DNA from: an uncultured Oscillospiraceae bacterium
Lineage (GTDB): Bacteria > Bacillota > Clostridia > Oscillospirales > Acutalibacteraceae
Length of the DNA: 64,000 bases
Direction of reading: 5' to 3'
NCBI GenBank assembly: GCA_949297075.1
Contig: CASFRX010000049.1
Span: 1-64,000 of the forward strand
In this document: piece after piece, positions 33,837 through 42,002 of the stretch
Position numbering within the stretch: position 1 is the first letter of the stretch
How the letters are laid out: every line of letters begins with the position of its first letter
Notes under the pieces: generated by a model
Told to the model about the DNA's origin: nothing
Database searches by the model: none
The model's input: the letters and a program-made list of their open reading frames with translations, nothing else
Made by a program: the position numbers and the translations under genes

Positions 33837-33979
33837 AGTTATATGTTGAATTCAGACACTCTGCTTGTGCAGGGTGTCTTTTTTCATATCAAAATTTATC
33901 CGTACGGCACGGAACAAAACAACGCCGGCCGCGAATCGGAACAGACCGAATAACAAAGATGCGGAAGAAAGGACACAAA

Positions 33980-34339
33980 ATGTTTGACTGGCTCAAAGCG
34001 ATTCTCGGTGAAAGTTACACCGAAGAAATCGACAAGAAGGTAGCTGCCGAAATTGGCAAAAGCTTTGTTCCCAGAACGAATTTCAATGCCGTTAATGAGG
34101 CAAAGAAAGCATTTGAAGGTCAGATTGCGGACCGTGACAAGCAGCTTGAAAAACTCAAAAAGGTGGATGCGGAAGGCTTGCAGGCTGAAATTACTCGTTT
34201 GCAGGGTGAAAACAAAGCTGCAAAAGAAAAGTTTGATGCCGATATTGCTGCAGTTAAGCTCGATGCTGCTCTTGATGCTGCCATTAATGGTATTGTTAAA
34301 AATAATGCTAAAATCAACCACTATCTTTATAGGATGTGA
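33980..34339 (+). pseudogene. Phage GP20-like minor structural/scaffold protein, truncated
   Basis: 119 residues: MFDWLKAILGESYTEEIDKK, then a long coiled coil (about 35-90, KKAFEGQIADRDKQLEKLKK), as in phage scaffold/minor structural GP20 proteins. These are about 150-200 residues; here the end is replaced by KINHYLYRM and no other head gene is present. A prophage fragment. Confidence 0.7.
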
Positions 34340-34345
34340 TTAACA

Positions 34346-34405
34346 ATGAATTTTAATACGAGATTAAAAGAGTTGAGGTTATCTAGAAAAAGTTGTAAAC
34401 ATTAG
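34346..34405 (+). pseudogene. Truncated XRE repressor, first 19 codons
   Basis: MNFNTRLKELRLSRK is the typical first helix of a Cro/CI-type repressor; four codons later the frame stops. An abortive remnant next to the phage scaffold fragment. Confidence 0.5.
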
Positions 34406-34449
34406 AAAAAACGCATAATAGAACTCAAAGAGATAAATTGCTCTATCAT

Positions 34450-34490
34450 ATCTCCGGAAGCTTTAAAGTTTTCGGAGATTTTCTTTTTGT
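34450..34490 (+). terminator. Intrinsic terminator
   Basis: ATCTCCGGAAGC/GTTTTCGGAGAT (two G-U), loop TTTAAA, then two T-runs. Confidence 0.85.
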
Positions 34491-34518
34491 TGACTTTAAA
34501 TTGTTGCAGTATTATAAT
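34490..34518 (+). promoter_or_regulatory. Promoter of the aminotransferase gene
   Basis: TTGACT, 17 bases, TATAAT with the extended CAGTATTATAAT also found at 33471 and on the minus strand at 48213. Confidence 0.8.
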
Positions 34519-34550
34519 TACCTTATATTATGCAAAGCGGAGGAAAAAAT

Positions 34551-35747
34551 ATGAACACATCAGTTAATAAGAAAATGTACGGGCTCGGAAGCAAGCGTTC
34601 CGAAATCCGGGAGCTTTTTGAATACGGCAAAAAGAGAATTGCCGAGGTAGGCGCCGAAAATGTTTTTGATTTCAGCATTGGCAACCCCAGCGTTGCCGCA
34701 CCGGATTGCGTAAAGGAGGCTCTTGCCTCTCTTGTTCTTGAGGGCGATCCTGTTGCGCTTCACGGCTATACTTCCGCCCAAGGCGATGCGGCTGTTCGCA
34801 AGGCTTGCGCCGATTACATAACTGCAACTCACGGCACTGCTTGCGGTGCAGATGATTTTTATATGACCTGCGGCGCTGCTGCTTCTCTCACAATTTCTCT
34901 TAATGCGCTTTCTTGCGAGGACAATGAGGTTATTGTTTTTGCCCCTTATTTCCCCGAATATAAGGTTTTTATCAATCAGACAGGTATGAAGTGCGTTGAG
35001 GTCAAGTGCAGCGAAGAAGATTTTCAGATTGATTTTGCCGCCTTTGAAGCTGCTTTGAATGAAAACACAAAGGCTGTTATTATCAATTCTCCCAATAATC
35101 CGTCCGGTGCGGTTTTCTCTCAGGCAACTATCGAAAAGCTGGCTTGTATTCTCAACGCAGCAGAGCAGAAATACGGTCACAGCATTTTTATAATTGCCGA
35201 TGAGCCTTACAGAGAGCTTGTTTACGATGCAGAAACCGTTGTTCCTTTTATTCCCAATTTCTACGATAACACAATCGTTTGCTATTCTTTCAGCAAATCC
35301 CTTTCCTTGCCCGGTGAACGCATAGGCTATGTTTTCGTTTCGCCCAAGGCTGCGGCGCATGATGAGGTCTATTTTGCTGTTTGCGGTGCAGGCCGTGCTC
35401 TCGGTTTCGTCTGTGCACCTGCTCTGTTCCAAAAAATTGTTCCCATGTGCATTGGCAAAACAGCCGACCTTTCCGTTTACAAAAAGAATCGAGATATTCT
35501 CTGCTCAGCTCTCACTCAGTATGGTTACAAGGTTGTTAAGCCTGACGGCGCATTTTATCTGTTTGTAAAGGCACTTGAGGAGGACTCTCACGCTTTCTGC
35601 GAAAAGGCAAAGGCACATGATTTGCTCATTGTTGCAAGCGATAGCTTTGGCTTCCCCGGCTATGCAAGAATTTCCTACTGCGTTTCAACCGAAATGATTG
35701 AGCGTTCTCTACCTGCTTTTGAAGCACTTGCAAAAGAGTATAAATAA
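34551..35747 (+). CDS. PLP-dependent class I/II aminotransferase
   Basis: A 398-residue fold-type I aminotransferase. Substrate region FDFSIGNPSVAAP, the INSPNNPSGAVFS segment with the Asn, IADEPYRELVY with the Asp, and the PLP Schiff-base lysine in YSFSKSLSLPGERIGY; the Arg for the substrate carboxylate is in PGYARISYCVS. It probably uses aspartate, aromatic amino acids or alanine; the exact substrate is unclear. The start is ATG 34551 after GGAGG. Single gene, strong terminator behind. Confidence 0.92.
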   Translation: MNTSVNKKMYGLGSKRSEIRELFEYGKKRIAEVGAENVFDFSIGNPSVAAPDCVKEALASLVLEGDPVALHGYTSAQGDAAVRKACADYITATHGTACGADDFYMTCGAAASLTISLNALSCEDNEVIVFAPYFPEYKVFINQTGMKCVEVKCSEEDFQIDFAAFEAALNENTKAVIINSPNNPSGAVFSQATIEKLACILNAAEQKYGHSIFIIADEPYRELVYDAETVVPFIPNFYDNTIVCYSFSKSLSLPGERIGYVFVSPKAAAHDEVYFAVCGAGRALGFVCAPALFQKIVPMCIGKTADLSVYKKNRDILCSALTQYGYKVVKPDGAFYLFVKALEEDSHAFCEKAKAHDLLIVASDSFGFPGYARISYCVSTEMIERSLPAFEALAKEYK

Positions 35748-35763
35748 GGATAAAACAAAAAAG

Positions 35764-35804
35764 CACAGCCGTTCTCGCTAAGAGAACGGCTGTGTGGATT
35801 TTTG
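35764..35804. terminator. Bidirectional intrinsic terminator
   Basis: CACAGCCGTTCTC/GAGAACGGCTGTG, 13 perfect pairs, loop GCTAA, A-run on the left and T-run on the right. Confidence 0.9.
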
Positions 35805-35831
35805 CATAAAAATAGAAACTAACTTATAAAT

Positions 35832-36110
35832 TTATGCTTCTTCTCTCATCTTTGCAAAGCAATCGCTGCAATAAACAGGGCGATCCTCACGGGGTCTGAA
35901 AGGCACTTTGCATTCTGCGCCGCATGATGCACAAACAGCGTCGAACAATTCACGCTCGGGCTTATTTGCGTTCTTGCGTGCGTCGCGGCAGGTCTTGCAG
36001 CGCTGAGGCTCGTTTTCAAAGCCCTTTGCAGCATAGAACTCCTGCTCGCCGGCTGTGAAAACGAATTCATTGCCGCATTCCTTACAGATGAGAGTTTTGT
36101 CTTCGTACAT
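35832..36110 (-). CDS. Double zinc-ribbon protein
   Basis: A 92-residue cytoplasmic protein of two zinc-ribbon units: CKECGNEFVFTAGEQEFY ... CKTCRDARK (about 9-46), a zf-trcl-type ribbon, and CASCGAECKVPFRP ... CSDCF (about 60-86). Eight Cys in four CxxC pairs. Such proteins bind Zn and often RNA or protein partners; exact role unknown. It follows the sigma-factor gene on the same strand, with a tRNA-like element between. Confidence 0.85.
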   Translation of the reverse strand: MYEDKTLICKECGNEFVFTAGEQEFYAAKGFENEPQRCKTCRDARKNANKPERELFDAVCASCGAECKVPFRPREDRPVYCSDCFAKMREEA

Positions 36111-36148
36111 GTTGGCTACCTCGCTAAAATAAAATAATGATTTTTTAC

Positions 36149-36213
36149 CCTGAACGGATTTGCACCGCTATCTTGCCGAGAAAGGCACGCTCTTTTGTTG
36201 AGCTACATGGGCA
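36149..36213 (-). other. tRNA-like element (degenerate)
   Basis: On the minus strand, directly after the sigma gene's stop: TA, D-arm GCTC-AACAAAA-GAGC, anticodon-like arm TGCC-TTTCTC-GGCA, T-arm AGCGG-TGCAAAT-CCGTT, and a 7-pair acceptor stem TGCCC(A)TG/CAGGGTA with one bulged A. The spacing of arms is tRNA-like, but the D-loop lacks GG, the T-loop reads TGC for TTC, the anticodon arm has 4 pairs and a 6-base loop, and no CCA is encoded. Either a decayed tRNA or a non-translational tRNA-like RNA; chance resemblance cannot be excluded. Confidence 0.4.
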
Positions 36214-36216
36214 CAT

Positions 36217-36774
36217 TCAATCGTCAATCGCCGACTTGAGCTTGCGGCGTATGCGCTGCATTGCATTGTCGGTAGATTTGACGGATTTATCGGTTTTTTG
36301 CGCTATTTCTGCATAGCTGTCGCCCTGCAAATAGAGAAACAAAACCCTCTTTTCGTAGATAGAAAGCTTTGATGAAATAGCTGTGATTATGTTCTCTGCC
36401 TCGAAGGCAGCCTGAAACGCTTGACCGAGATCGCTTGAAGCTCCTTCAAGGGGAAGCTTTTGCATCAATGAGTCTGCTTTGCTGCGCTGTTTCAAGAGGT
36501 TTTTCATTCGGTTTAAGGCACAGGTGCAGGCAAAGGTCGAAAAGCTCGCACCGCTGCCGGGCTTAAAGGAATGAACTGCAGAGAGAAAACCCAACAGACC
36601 CTCCTGATAAAAATCCTGCTTGTCCTGTTCGGTTTGACCGAATTGGTATGCCTTGAGGTGGATAAAGCCGGAAACACGCTGAAGCAGCTCCTGCATGGCA
36701 ACACCGGAAGAATCTTCCCTTGCCAGTATAACCAGTTCTTCATCGGGGGTAGAGGAATTGAAAGAAGATGCCAT
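36217..36774 (-). CDS. Sigma-70 family factor, sporulation SigH-like
   Basis: A 185-residue sigma factor. Region 2: LIHLKAYQF-type start, KQDFYQEGLLGFLSAVHSFKP and FSTFACTCALNRMKNLLKQ; region 4: LSIYEKRVLFLYLQGDSYAEIAQKTDKSVKSTDNAMQRIRRKL, a complete helix-turn-helix. The serine-specific DNAMQRIRRKL end is typical of SigH/Spo0H-like factors. It lacks ECF features such as a dedicated anti-sigma neighbour. Its own promoter is TTGACA-17-TATCAT at 36815. Confidence 0.85.
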   Translation of the reverse strand: MASSFNSSTPDEELVILAREDSSGVAMQELLQRVSGFIHLKAYQFGQTEQDKQDFYQEGLLGFLSAVHSFKPGSGASFSTFACTCALNRMKNLLKQRSKADSLMQKLPLEGASSDLGQAFQAAFEAENIITAISSKLSIYEKRVLFLYLQGDSYAEIAQKTDKSVKSTDNAMQRIRRKLKSAIDD

Positions 36775-36814
36775 TTTTCAAAAAATACCTCTCTCCCTGA
36801 GTGTCAGTATTCTA

Positions 36815-36843
36815 ATGATACTGTATATTTTTGCTTTTGTCAA
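36815..36843 (-). promoter_or_regulatory. Sigma-A promoter of the sigma-factor gene
   Basis: Minus strand TTGACA, 17 bases, TATCAT. The -10 is overlapped by CAGTAT-N7-ATACTG, a short inverted repeat. Confidence 0.75.
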
Positions 36844-36892
36844 TAGATATTCTGCGGAATGACGAAAAATATTTATATAAAAGTTACAAAGT

Positions 36893-36931
36893 GAAAGGCC
36901 GCCTATGAATGTAGGCGACCTTTCGCGTTTT
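36893..36931. terminator. Hairpin between the polysaccharide operon and the sigma gene
   Basis: GAAAGGCCGCCTA/TAGGCGACCTTTC, 13 positions with one mismatch that is G-U on the minus strand. It lies just after the last polysaccharide gene; the longest T-run is on the plus strand. Confidence 0.6.
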
Positions 36932-36937
36932 TTAGAA

Positions 36938-37327
36938 TCAGTTTTTATCGGTAACCTTGTAATAAACGGTCTGAATATTGGTGTTTGTGTTTGTTACGGT
37001 GAGCACATTGTCCTCGATTGTAATGTTGTTTATATCGTTATAAGATAGGCTTCCGAAAGAATAAGTAAGGGTGAGCTGATTAAGCTCTCTGTCTACAGCG
37101 TATGTTCCGTCAATAGATACATTTCCGATTAAGGGGAGGTCTATTTTGCCGCTCATTGTTCCGTCATCGTTAAATGTATAGTAGAGAAGCTCGTTTTCCG
37201 TCTTCCATTCGCCGATAATCAGCTTTTCGGGGTTTGAAAGAACTGCGTAGTCATAAAGCTTCCAACCGCCGAAGCCTAAGCCTGCGATAACAACCAAGAT
37301 AAGAAGTGCTGAGATTATTTTTTTCAT
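36938..37327 (-). CDS. Small membrane-anchored protein of the polysaccharide operon
   Basis: A 129-residue protein with one N-terminal membrane helix (about 4-24) and an extracellular beta-rich domain (IIGEWKTENELLYYTFNDDGTMSG ... YKVTDKN), resembling the lipocalin-like DUF5640 type. The GEWK...YTFNDDGTMSG pattern is typical. It starts 23 bases after the Wzz/kinase gene, so it is the third gene of the operon; role unknown. Confidence 0.75.
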   Translation of the reverse strand: MKKIISALLILVVIAGLGFGGWKLYDYAVLSNPEKLIIGEWKTENELLYYTFNDDGTMSGKIDLPLIGNVSIDGTYAVDRELNQLTLTYSFGSLSYNDINNITIEDNVLTVTNTNTNIQTVYYKVTDKN

Positions 37328-37350
37328 AATAGCTACATCCTTTTCTGTGC

Positions 37351-38808
37351 TTAATCTGAATTATGGTGACCGTATCCGTATCCGTAACCACGACCGTATC
37401 CGTAGCCGTAGCCATAGCCGTATTTGTATTTGCTGTAAACGCCTCTTACGCCGCCGGAGGAAGCGTTGTTGTAAATGCAGCCGATAAGCTCTGCTTTGTT
37501 GGAGCTGATATCATCGAGAACGCTTTTAATGCGGTTGCAAGCGGCGAAATCTTCACGAACGACAAGTATAGCGGCATCTGCAAAATTTGAAAGAATGTTT
37601 GCATCGGCAACAACGGAAGCGGGCGCAGTGTCGATTATAATGTAATCAAATTCCTCTTTTGCCGCCTTGATAAGCTTGTACATCTGCTGAGAGGAAAGAA
37701 TTTCAGTAGGCTCATCGTTAGCCTGTGTTGTTGCGAGAATAAAGAGCTTGTACTTTTCAACATATTTAATTGCGTCGCTGAGCTCTGTTTTGCCGCTTAT
37801 GACACTGGCAAGGTCACATTCCGGGTTTACATTGAGATTCAAGAATTTGCATACAGCGGGCTTACGCATATCGGCGTCAATTACAAGAACCGATTTACCG
37901 TTTTGAGCAAGGCTGAGAGCGAGGTTCATAACAACTGTTGTTTTGCCTTCGTTTTCGTTTGCGCTGGTAACCATAATAACCTTATAGCGGTTTCTGTTGC
38001 AATAGGTTTCTATCTTGGTTCTTATAGCCTTATACGATTCAATAAAGGAGAAGCCTAAAGTCCTGTCAGTGATAAGCAAACGCCTAAGCTTGTTCTTATC
38101 CTTTTTGGCTTTAACACTGTTAACAGTGCCTATGAGGTTTGCCTCAAGCTTGAGCTGGATGTCTTCTGCAACCTGGACTGTATCGTGAACGGCGTTGGAG
38201 ATAAATATGCCAATGAATGCGATAACAAAGCCGATAGCCGCTCCTACAATGGCGAAAAGCACATAGGAAGTCTGAGAGTCTTCCTTTTCAGGTCTGAACG
38301 GCTCTTCATACATTTTAAGCGTTGCGTTGGGATAAACGCTGTCTGTAATATCGCTGTAGCTTGAAGCTATGCCCATTGCAATTTCATAGGATTCATTTAT
38401 TGAACCCGTTGTAACGCTGACTATAATAATGTTGGTGTCTGTCTGCGTGCTGACCTTGATTGAGTCTGCTACAGCGTCGCTTGTGATATTAAAGCTGCAG
38501 CTTTCGGCAACCTTTTGGCACATTGTGCGCCCCTGAAGAATATATTTAAAAGTGTTTGCCATCATGATAGAGCTGTTGATATCGCTGGCACTGCTGACTT
38601 CACTTGCTTCTTTGTTGTATACAGTGAAGCTGAGGTTTGAAGTATAGGTAGGCTCCGTTGTGATTGCGGCTATGCCAAAGCCTAATGCCGCCATAAGCAC
38701 AACAGAAATAAAAATCAGCCACCATTTCTTTATAGCGGATTCTAAAAGCAATACAAGGTTGATTTCAACGCCCTTGGGTGCCGATGTGCTGTTTACATTT
38801 GCGTTCAT
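37351..38808 (-). CDS. Wzz-like chain-length protein fused to BY-kinase (CpsC/CpsD type)
   Basis: A 485-residue bacterial tyrosine kinase. The N-terminal Wzz domain has two membrane helices (about 30-50 and 185-205); the cytoplasmic kinase has Walker A TSANENEGKTTVVMNLA, the Walker A' VLVIDADMRKPAV and Walker B YIIIDTAPAS. The tail is a Tyr-Gly repeat (YKYGYGYGYG and GRGYGYGYGHH), the autophosphorylated cluster. In many Firmicutes the two domains are separate proteins. It controls export and length of capsule or exopolysaccharide. The ATG overlaps the preceding stop (ATGA). Confidence 0.93.
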   Translation of the reverse strand: MNANVNSTSAPKGVEINLVLLLESAIKKWWLIFISVVLMAALGFGIAAITTEPTYTSNLSFTVYNKEASEVSSASDINSSIMMANTFKYILQGRTMCQKVAESCSFNITSDAVADSIKVSTQTDTNIIIVSVTTGSINESYEIAMGIASSYSDITDSVYPNATLKMYEEPFRPEKEDSQTSYVLFAIVGAAIGFVIAFIGIFISNAVHDTVQVAEDIQLKLEANLIGTVNSVKAKKDKNKLRRLLITDRTLGFSFIESYKAIRTKIETYCNRNRYKVIMVTSANENEGKTTVVMNLALSLAQNGKSVLVIDADMRKPAVCKFLNLNVNPECDLASVISGKTELSDAIKYVEKYKLFILATTQANDEPTEILSSQQMYKLIKAAKEEFDYIIIDTAPASVVADANILSNFADAAILVVREDFAACNRIKSVLDDISSNKAELIGCIYNNASSGGVRGVYSKYKYGYGYGYGYGRGYGYGYGHHNSD

Positions 38809-40100
38809 ATCCTATTTCCTTTCAACAATTTACTGTTATCATTCGTTTCTGTTTGTATTAAACTTGCGGTTTGTTCTTCTGATGCGCCGATGTCAAAGGC
38901 ACATACAAACAAGAACAAAAGGCAGATAAAGGCCATAATGTAAACAGTTCTGTAAATAACAATGCTGTATTCGCTTACGATTAATACAGCCAAAATTGTA
39001 AGCATTGCTTTGGCAAAATTGTTTTGGAGAATTAATGCCGCTTTTGAAATCTTGGCTATTAAATAAACATAAAAACCGTAATATAGGCTGAAGCCTATAA
39101 GTCCGTTGTTTGCCAGCAATTCATAGTAGTTGTTATGAGCGTAAGTGTCTAACCCGATATAATTATTTAGCATGGAAGAAAAGTTAGCTGTGCCTATACC
39201 CAAAAGCGGATGCTCAAGGAAAAACTGCTTTGCATATGCGATATATTGGTTTCGTAAAAACAAGCTGTTGTCGCCTGAGTTGGTTTGAGCATATTCGAGC
39301 ATAGATGCAAAACGAACTCCTATAGCGTTATACAGCGGCTCAATGTTAAGAACAGCATATGCAACGGCAGCTGTTAAACCGAGAATTACCAACATTCTAA
39401 CCAGCAGTTTCCAGCTTCTGTCTTTGATAAATATTATGAGTACTATACCGCCTATGGCTGCCAGCATAGAACGCCGTGAGCCGGTTAGGGTAATAACTGC
39501 AAATTCGATTAAGAAAAATAGATAATATATACGCTTTTTTTGATAGTAAGCATAGTATAAGCATAAAATTATACACAGGCTGAGCAGCAGACCGATAATA
39601 TTAACATTATTGCCGGTTGCCGATTGACCTAATCTGCCCGAAAACCAGGAGCTGACAGGCGTTGCGGCAAAGATAAACACCGCACAATATATGCCTGCCC
39701 AGCAGAATAGCTTTGCACAGCGTTTGAAGCCTTGCGGTGTTGCGTAGCTTTGTGCCATACAGAAGAAAACAACGAGTATCTGAATCATTCTGGTCATGGT
39801 TTCCAGTGCTTTTAGCGGATATTGCGCCCATAGGACTGAGGCAAGGGAAAGCAGCGTAAATGCAAGATACCACAGACAAACTGAGGGCAGTTTCAGCTTT
39901 CCGTCGTAATTCAGCCGAAAAAAAACTTTAACAGCCGTAAATGCAAGAAAGGCAAAAAAGGAAATCTTATACAGGTAATTGTCTTCGTTTTGTATGGTGA
40001 ATGAAGTAATAAGCACTGCGAAAAAAGCCGCGTCGATAAAGTAATCAAGCTGCAGCTCGCCAAGCCGTATATTTAAAATTCTGTTCTTTACAGATAGCAT
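38805..40100 (-). CDS. O-antigen-ligase/Wzy-like polymerase membrane protein
   Basis: A 431-residue protein with about 11 membrane helices and the large loop before ILGIGTANFSSMLNNYIGLDTYAHNNYYELLANNGLIG, which matches the conserved H-N-x-x-x-x-x-x-x-x-G motif of the O-antigen ligase/polymerase (Wzy_C) domain. It joins repeat units of an exopolysaccharide on the outer face of the membrane. First gene of the three-gene operon, behind the promoter at 40175. No sugar transferases are in the window, so the glycan remains unknown. Confidence 0.88.
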   Translation of the reverse strand: MLSVKNRILNIRLGELQLDYFIDAAFFAVLITSFTIQNEDNYLYKISFFAFLAFTAVKVFFRLNYDGKLKLPSVCLWYLAFTLLSLASVLWAQYPLKALETMTRMIQILVVFFCMAQSYATPQGFKRCAKLFCWAGIYCAVFIFAATPVSSWFSGRLGQSATGNNVNIIGLLLSLCIILCLYYAYYQKKRIYYLFFLIEFAVITLTGSRRSMLAAIGGIVLIIFIKDRSWKLLVRMLVILGLTAAVAYAVLNIEPLYNAIGVRFASMLEYAQTNSGDNSLFLRNQYIAYAKQFFLEHPLLGIGTANFSSMLNNYIGLDTYAHNNYYELLANNGLIGFSLYYGFYVYLIAKISKAALILQNNFAKAMLTILAVLIVSEYSIVIYRTVYIMAFICLLFLFVCAFDIGASEEQTASLIQTETNDNSKLLKGNRI

Positions 40101-40174
40101 AATATCCTCTTGTCAGCCGACTAAAAATACAGTGGGTAGTGTAGTTGGTGCTATTATTAACCACATATAGAGGC

Positions 40175-40203
40175 ATTATATCATACAATTTTGATTTTGT
40201 ATA
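40175..40203 (-). promoter_or_regulatory. Promoter of the polysaccharide operon
   Basis: Minus strand TATACA, 17 bases, TATAAT; the -35 is weak, suggesting activation. Confidence 0.55.
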
Positions 40204-40306
40204 GTTTTTATTAACAAAATATAGAATTTTGTAAAAAATCGGTTAACAAAAAGCATCTGCTAAGAAGTGCTTCGGTTTGATTGTGCTGATTTCATGCTGT
40301 GTGTGT

Positions 40307-41851
40307 TTAAAGCACATCGAAAAACACCTGTAACTTTACGATAAACTCCTTGATTTTGTCAAGAAGCCGACGACAAAAATTAGGGCTGTACTGATATTCT
40401 GCATTGTTGCCGTTGATTTCGGAAATTTCACCGGAATCGGAAACGGTAAGCACCATATAAGAAATATGAGCCGGCTCGTCTTCGTAAAGCAGTCCGATGT
40501 TGCCGTCGGAGAGCTCGGTTAAGCATGAGTAGGCGAAAAATCCGTCATTGATGTGATATGTTGAAATCCAATCAATATTGTTGCTTTCGCCGACCAATCC
40601 AAGCTTGACAATACCGTCGGCTCTTGCCTCGGTGTCTGAAGCGAATGAGCCGAGCACAACCTTTTTGCCGTCAATTTCTTTGGATGTGTTAATAAATGAG
40701 AGCATGCAGTTTCCGTTGGCACGAAGGTCAAGATCGGCTTTGAAGGCAGACCAGGAAATGCCGCCGTCCGTACTGTCTGCATAAGCTACAAAATCATATG
40801 CGTTGCGGGCAAACATACGAAGCGTTCCGTCAGGAAGCTCTACAATCTGTGATTCGCTTGTTTTTCTTAAAGCTGATTTGCATTTGGTTTCAGCTCCTCT
40901 GTGCCATGTTGCACCGTTGTTATCCGAATAAATTGTGCTGACATTTTCCCTGACACCGGCGTTATCGTAAACAGTAAAAATAATTCTCTCATTTCCGTCA
41001 ACTTGATAAATGAAGCCTTTTCCGGGGCAGATGCCGAGAAAGCCTTCGTTGTCGTTCTTGACCTGACTTGACAGAATGACAGGCGCACTCCATGTTTTGC
41101 CGTTGTCATCGCTGTAACGAAGCCAAAGATAACAGGTCAAGTACACCGTAAGGTCAGCGTTTGTCGAAAATACGCTCTGCTGAACACGCACACCGTCAGA
41201 GCCTGTTTGATTGCAGTAAATCGCTTCACCATCCTTGTAAAGACGGTATTCAGAATCGACGGTATAAGCGGTTTTTTCTCCCGAAAGAGTCATAATCTGC
41301 GCAAAGCCGTTTTTAAAGTCTGAGATATAGAAGCTAAAATTCTTGAATGAAGAAATGTTGTCGCTGTCAGTGAGTGCAAGACGCTTCACTCCGTCGATTG
41401 TCACAAAGCCCGTGCCTGTTTTGACAGTCGGATAGCCACCGCCGGAAGGAAATACATCCGTAATAAGGAATATTCTTCCTGTTTGCTTCGACTGGATAAC
41501 AGCAGGGTCGATAAATGAAGCACTGTTAATGTCGGTTTTACCGTCGGCGCAGTCGTCAAAATGATTAGGGATTGCATATTCCCAAGCTGTGTAGCCGTCT
41601 TTTGAAACTGCAACAACGGTGTCGATATTTTGCGGCGAGTCAGAGCCGTGATTGTAGCGAAGGTCGGCGGCTGCAAGAACAGAGCCGTCATTGAGCGTTA
41701 GAAGAGCCGGAATACGAAACTTTTCACAGCCGAGAATTCCTGCGTCAAAGGGCTGCTCGTATACTGTAACGGTGTCCGCAGCGAATGTCGGAACACACAA
41801 AACGGACGGCAGCATAGCCATGGAAAAAAGAACGGATAATATTTTTTTCAA
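40307..41851 (-). CDS. Secreted exo-alpha-sialidase (GH33)
   Basis: A 514-residue sialidase that releases terminal sialic acid from host glycans. Signal peptide to about VPTFAADT; the FRIPALL motif (catalytic-triad Arg), Asp-boxes YSDDNGKTW, YSDNNGATW, DSTDGGISW, and the KFRIP...RYNHGSDS region. No cell-wall anchor, so it is released. Start chosen: TTG 41851, nine bases after GGGAG, giving a clean signal peptide MKKILSVLFSM; the ATG at 41860 directly abuts the Shine-Dalgarno and is unlikely. The promoter is TTGACG-17-TAAAAT. No sialic acid catabolism genes are in the window. Confidence 0.93.
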   Translation of the reverse strand: MKKILSVLFSMAMLPSVLCVPTFAADTVTVYEQPFDAGILGCEKFRIPALLTLNDGSVLAAADLRYNHGSDSPQNIDTVVAVSKDGYTAWEYAIPNHFDDCADGKTDINSASFIDPAVIQSKQTGRIFLITDVFPSGGGYPTVKTGTGFVTIDGVKRLALTDSDNISSFKNFSFYISDFKNGFAQIMTLSGEKTAYTVDSEYRLYKDGEAIYCNQTGSDGVRVQQSVFSTNADLTVYLTCYLWLRYSDDNGKTWSAPVILSSQVKNDNEGFLGICPGKGFIYQVDGNERIIFTVYDNAGVRENVSTIYSDNNGATWHRGAETKCKSALRKTSESQIVELPDGTLRMFARNAYDFVAYADSTDGGISWSAFKADLDLRANGNCMLSFINTSKEIDGKKVVLGSFASDTEARADGIVKLGLVGESNNIDWISTYHINDGFFAYSCLTELSDGNIGLLYEDEPAHISYMVLTVSDSGEISEINGNNAEYQYSPNFCRRLLDKIKEFIVKLQVFFDVL

Positions 41852-41884
41852 TGTAATCATCTCCCTCAGAAAGTAACTGATTAT

Positions 41885-41913
41885 ATTTTAACAGCTTTAG
41901 TTGTTTTCGTCAA
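41885..41913 (-). promoter_or_regulatory. Sigma-A promoter of the sialidase gene
   Basis: Minus strand TTGACG, 17 bases, TAAAAT. Confidence 0.7.
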
Positions 41914-41916
41914 TAT

Positions 41917-41955
41917 AAAAAAGCACGCCTGCACGGTTAGCCATGCAGGCGTGCT
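41917..41955 (-). terminator. Intrinsic terminator of the Cys-rich gene
   Basis: AGCACGCCTGCA/TGCAGGCGTGCT, 12 perfect pairs, then six T on the minus strand. Confidence 0.9.
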
Positions 41956-42002
41956 CGCCGTAGGTATAGACTAAGTTAACCAAAGATTAATCAGTGATTA
42001 AT

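Noticed and set aside
34560-35432. 290-codon open frame on the minus strand
   Set aside because: Shadow of the aminotransferase gene; rich in Asn/Arg and without motifs or start signal.
37366-37430. Short tandem repeat CCGTAT/CCGTAG
   Set aside because: It codes the Tyr-Gly tail of the Wzz-kinase protein; no independent repeat element.
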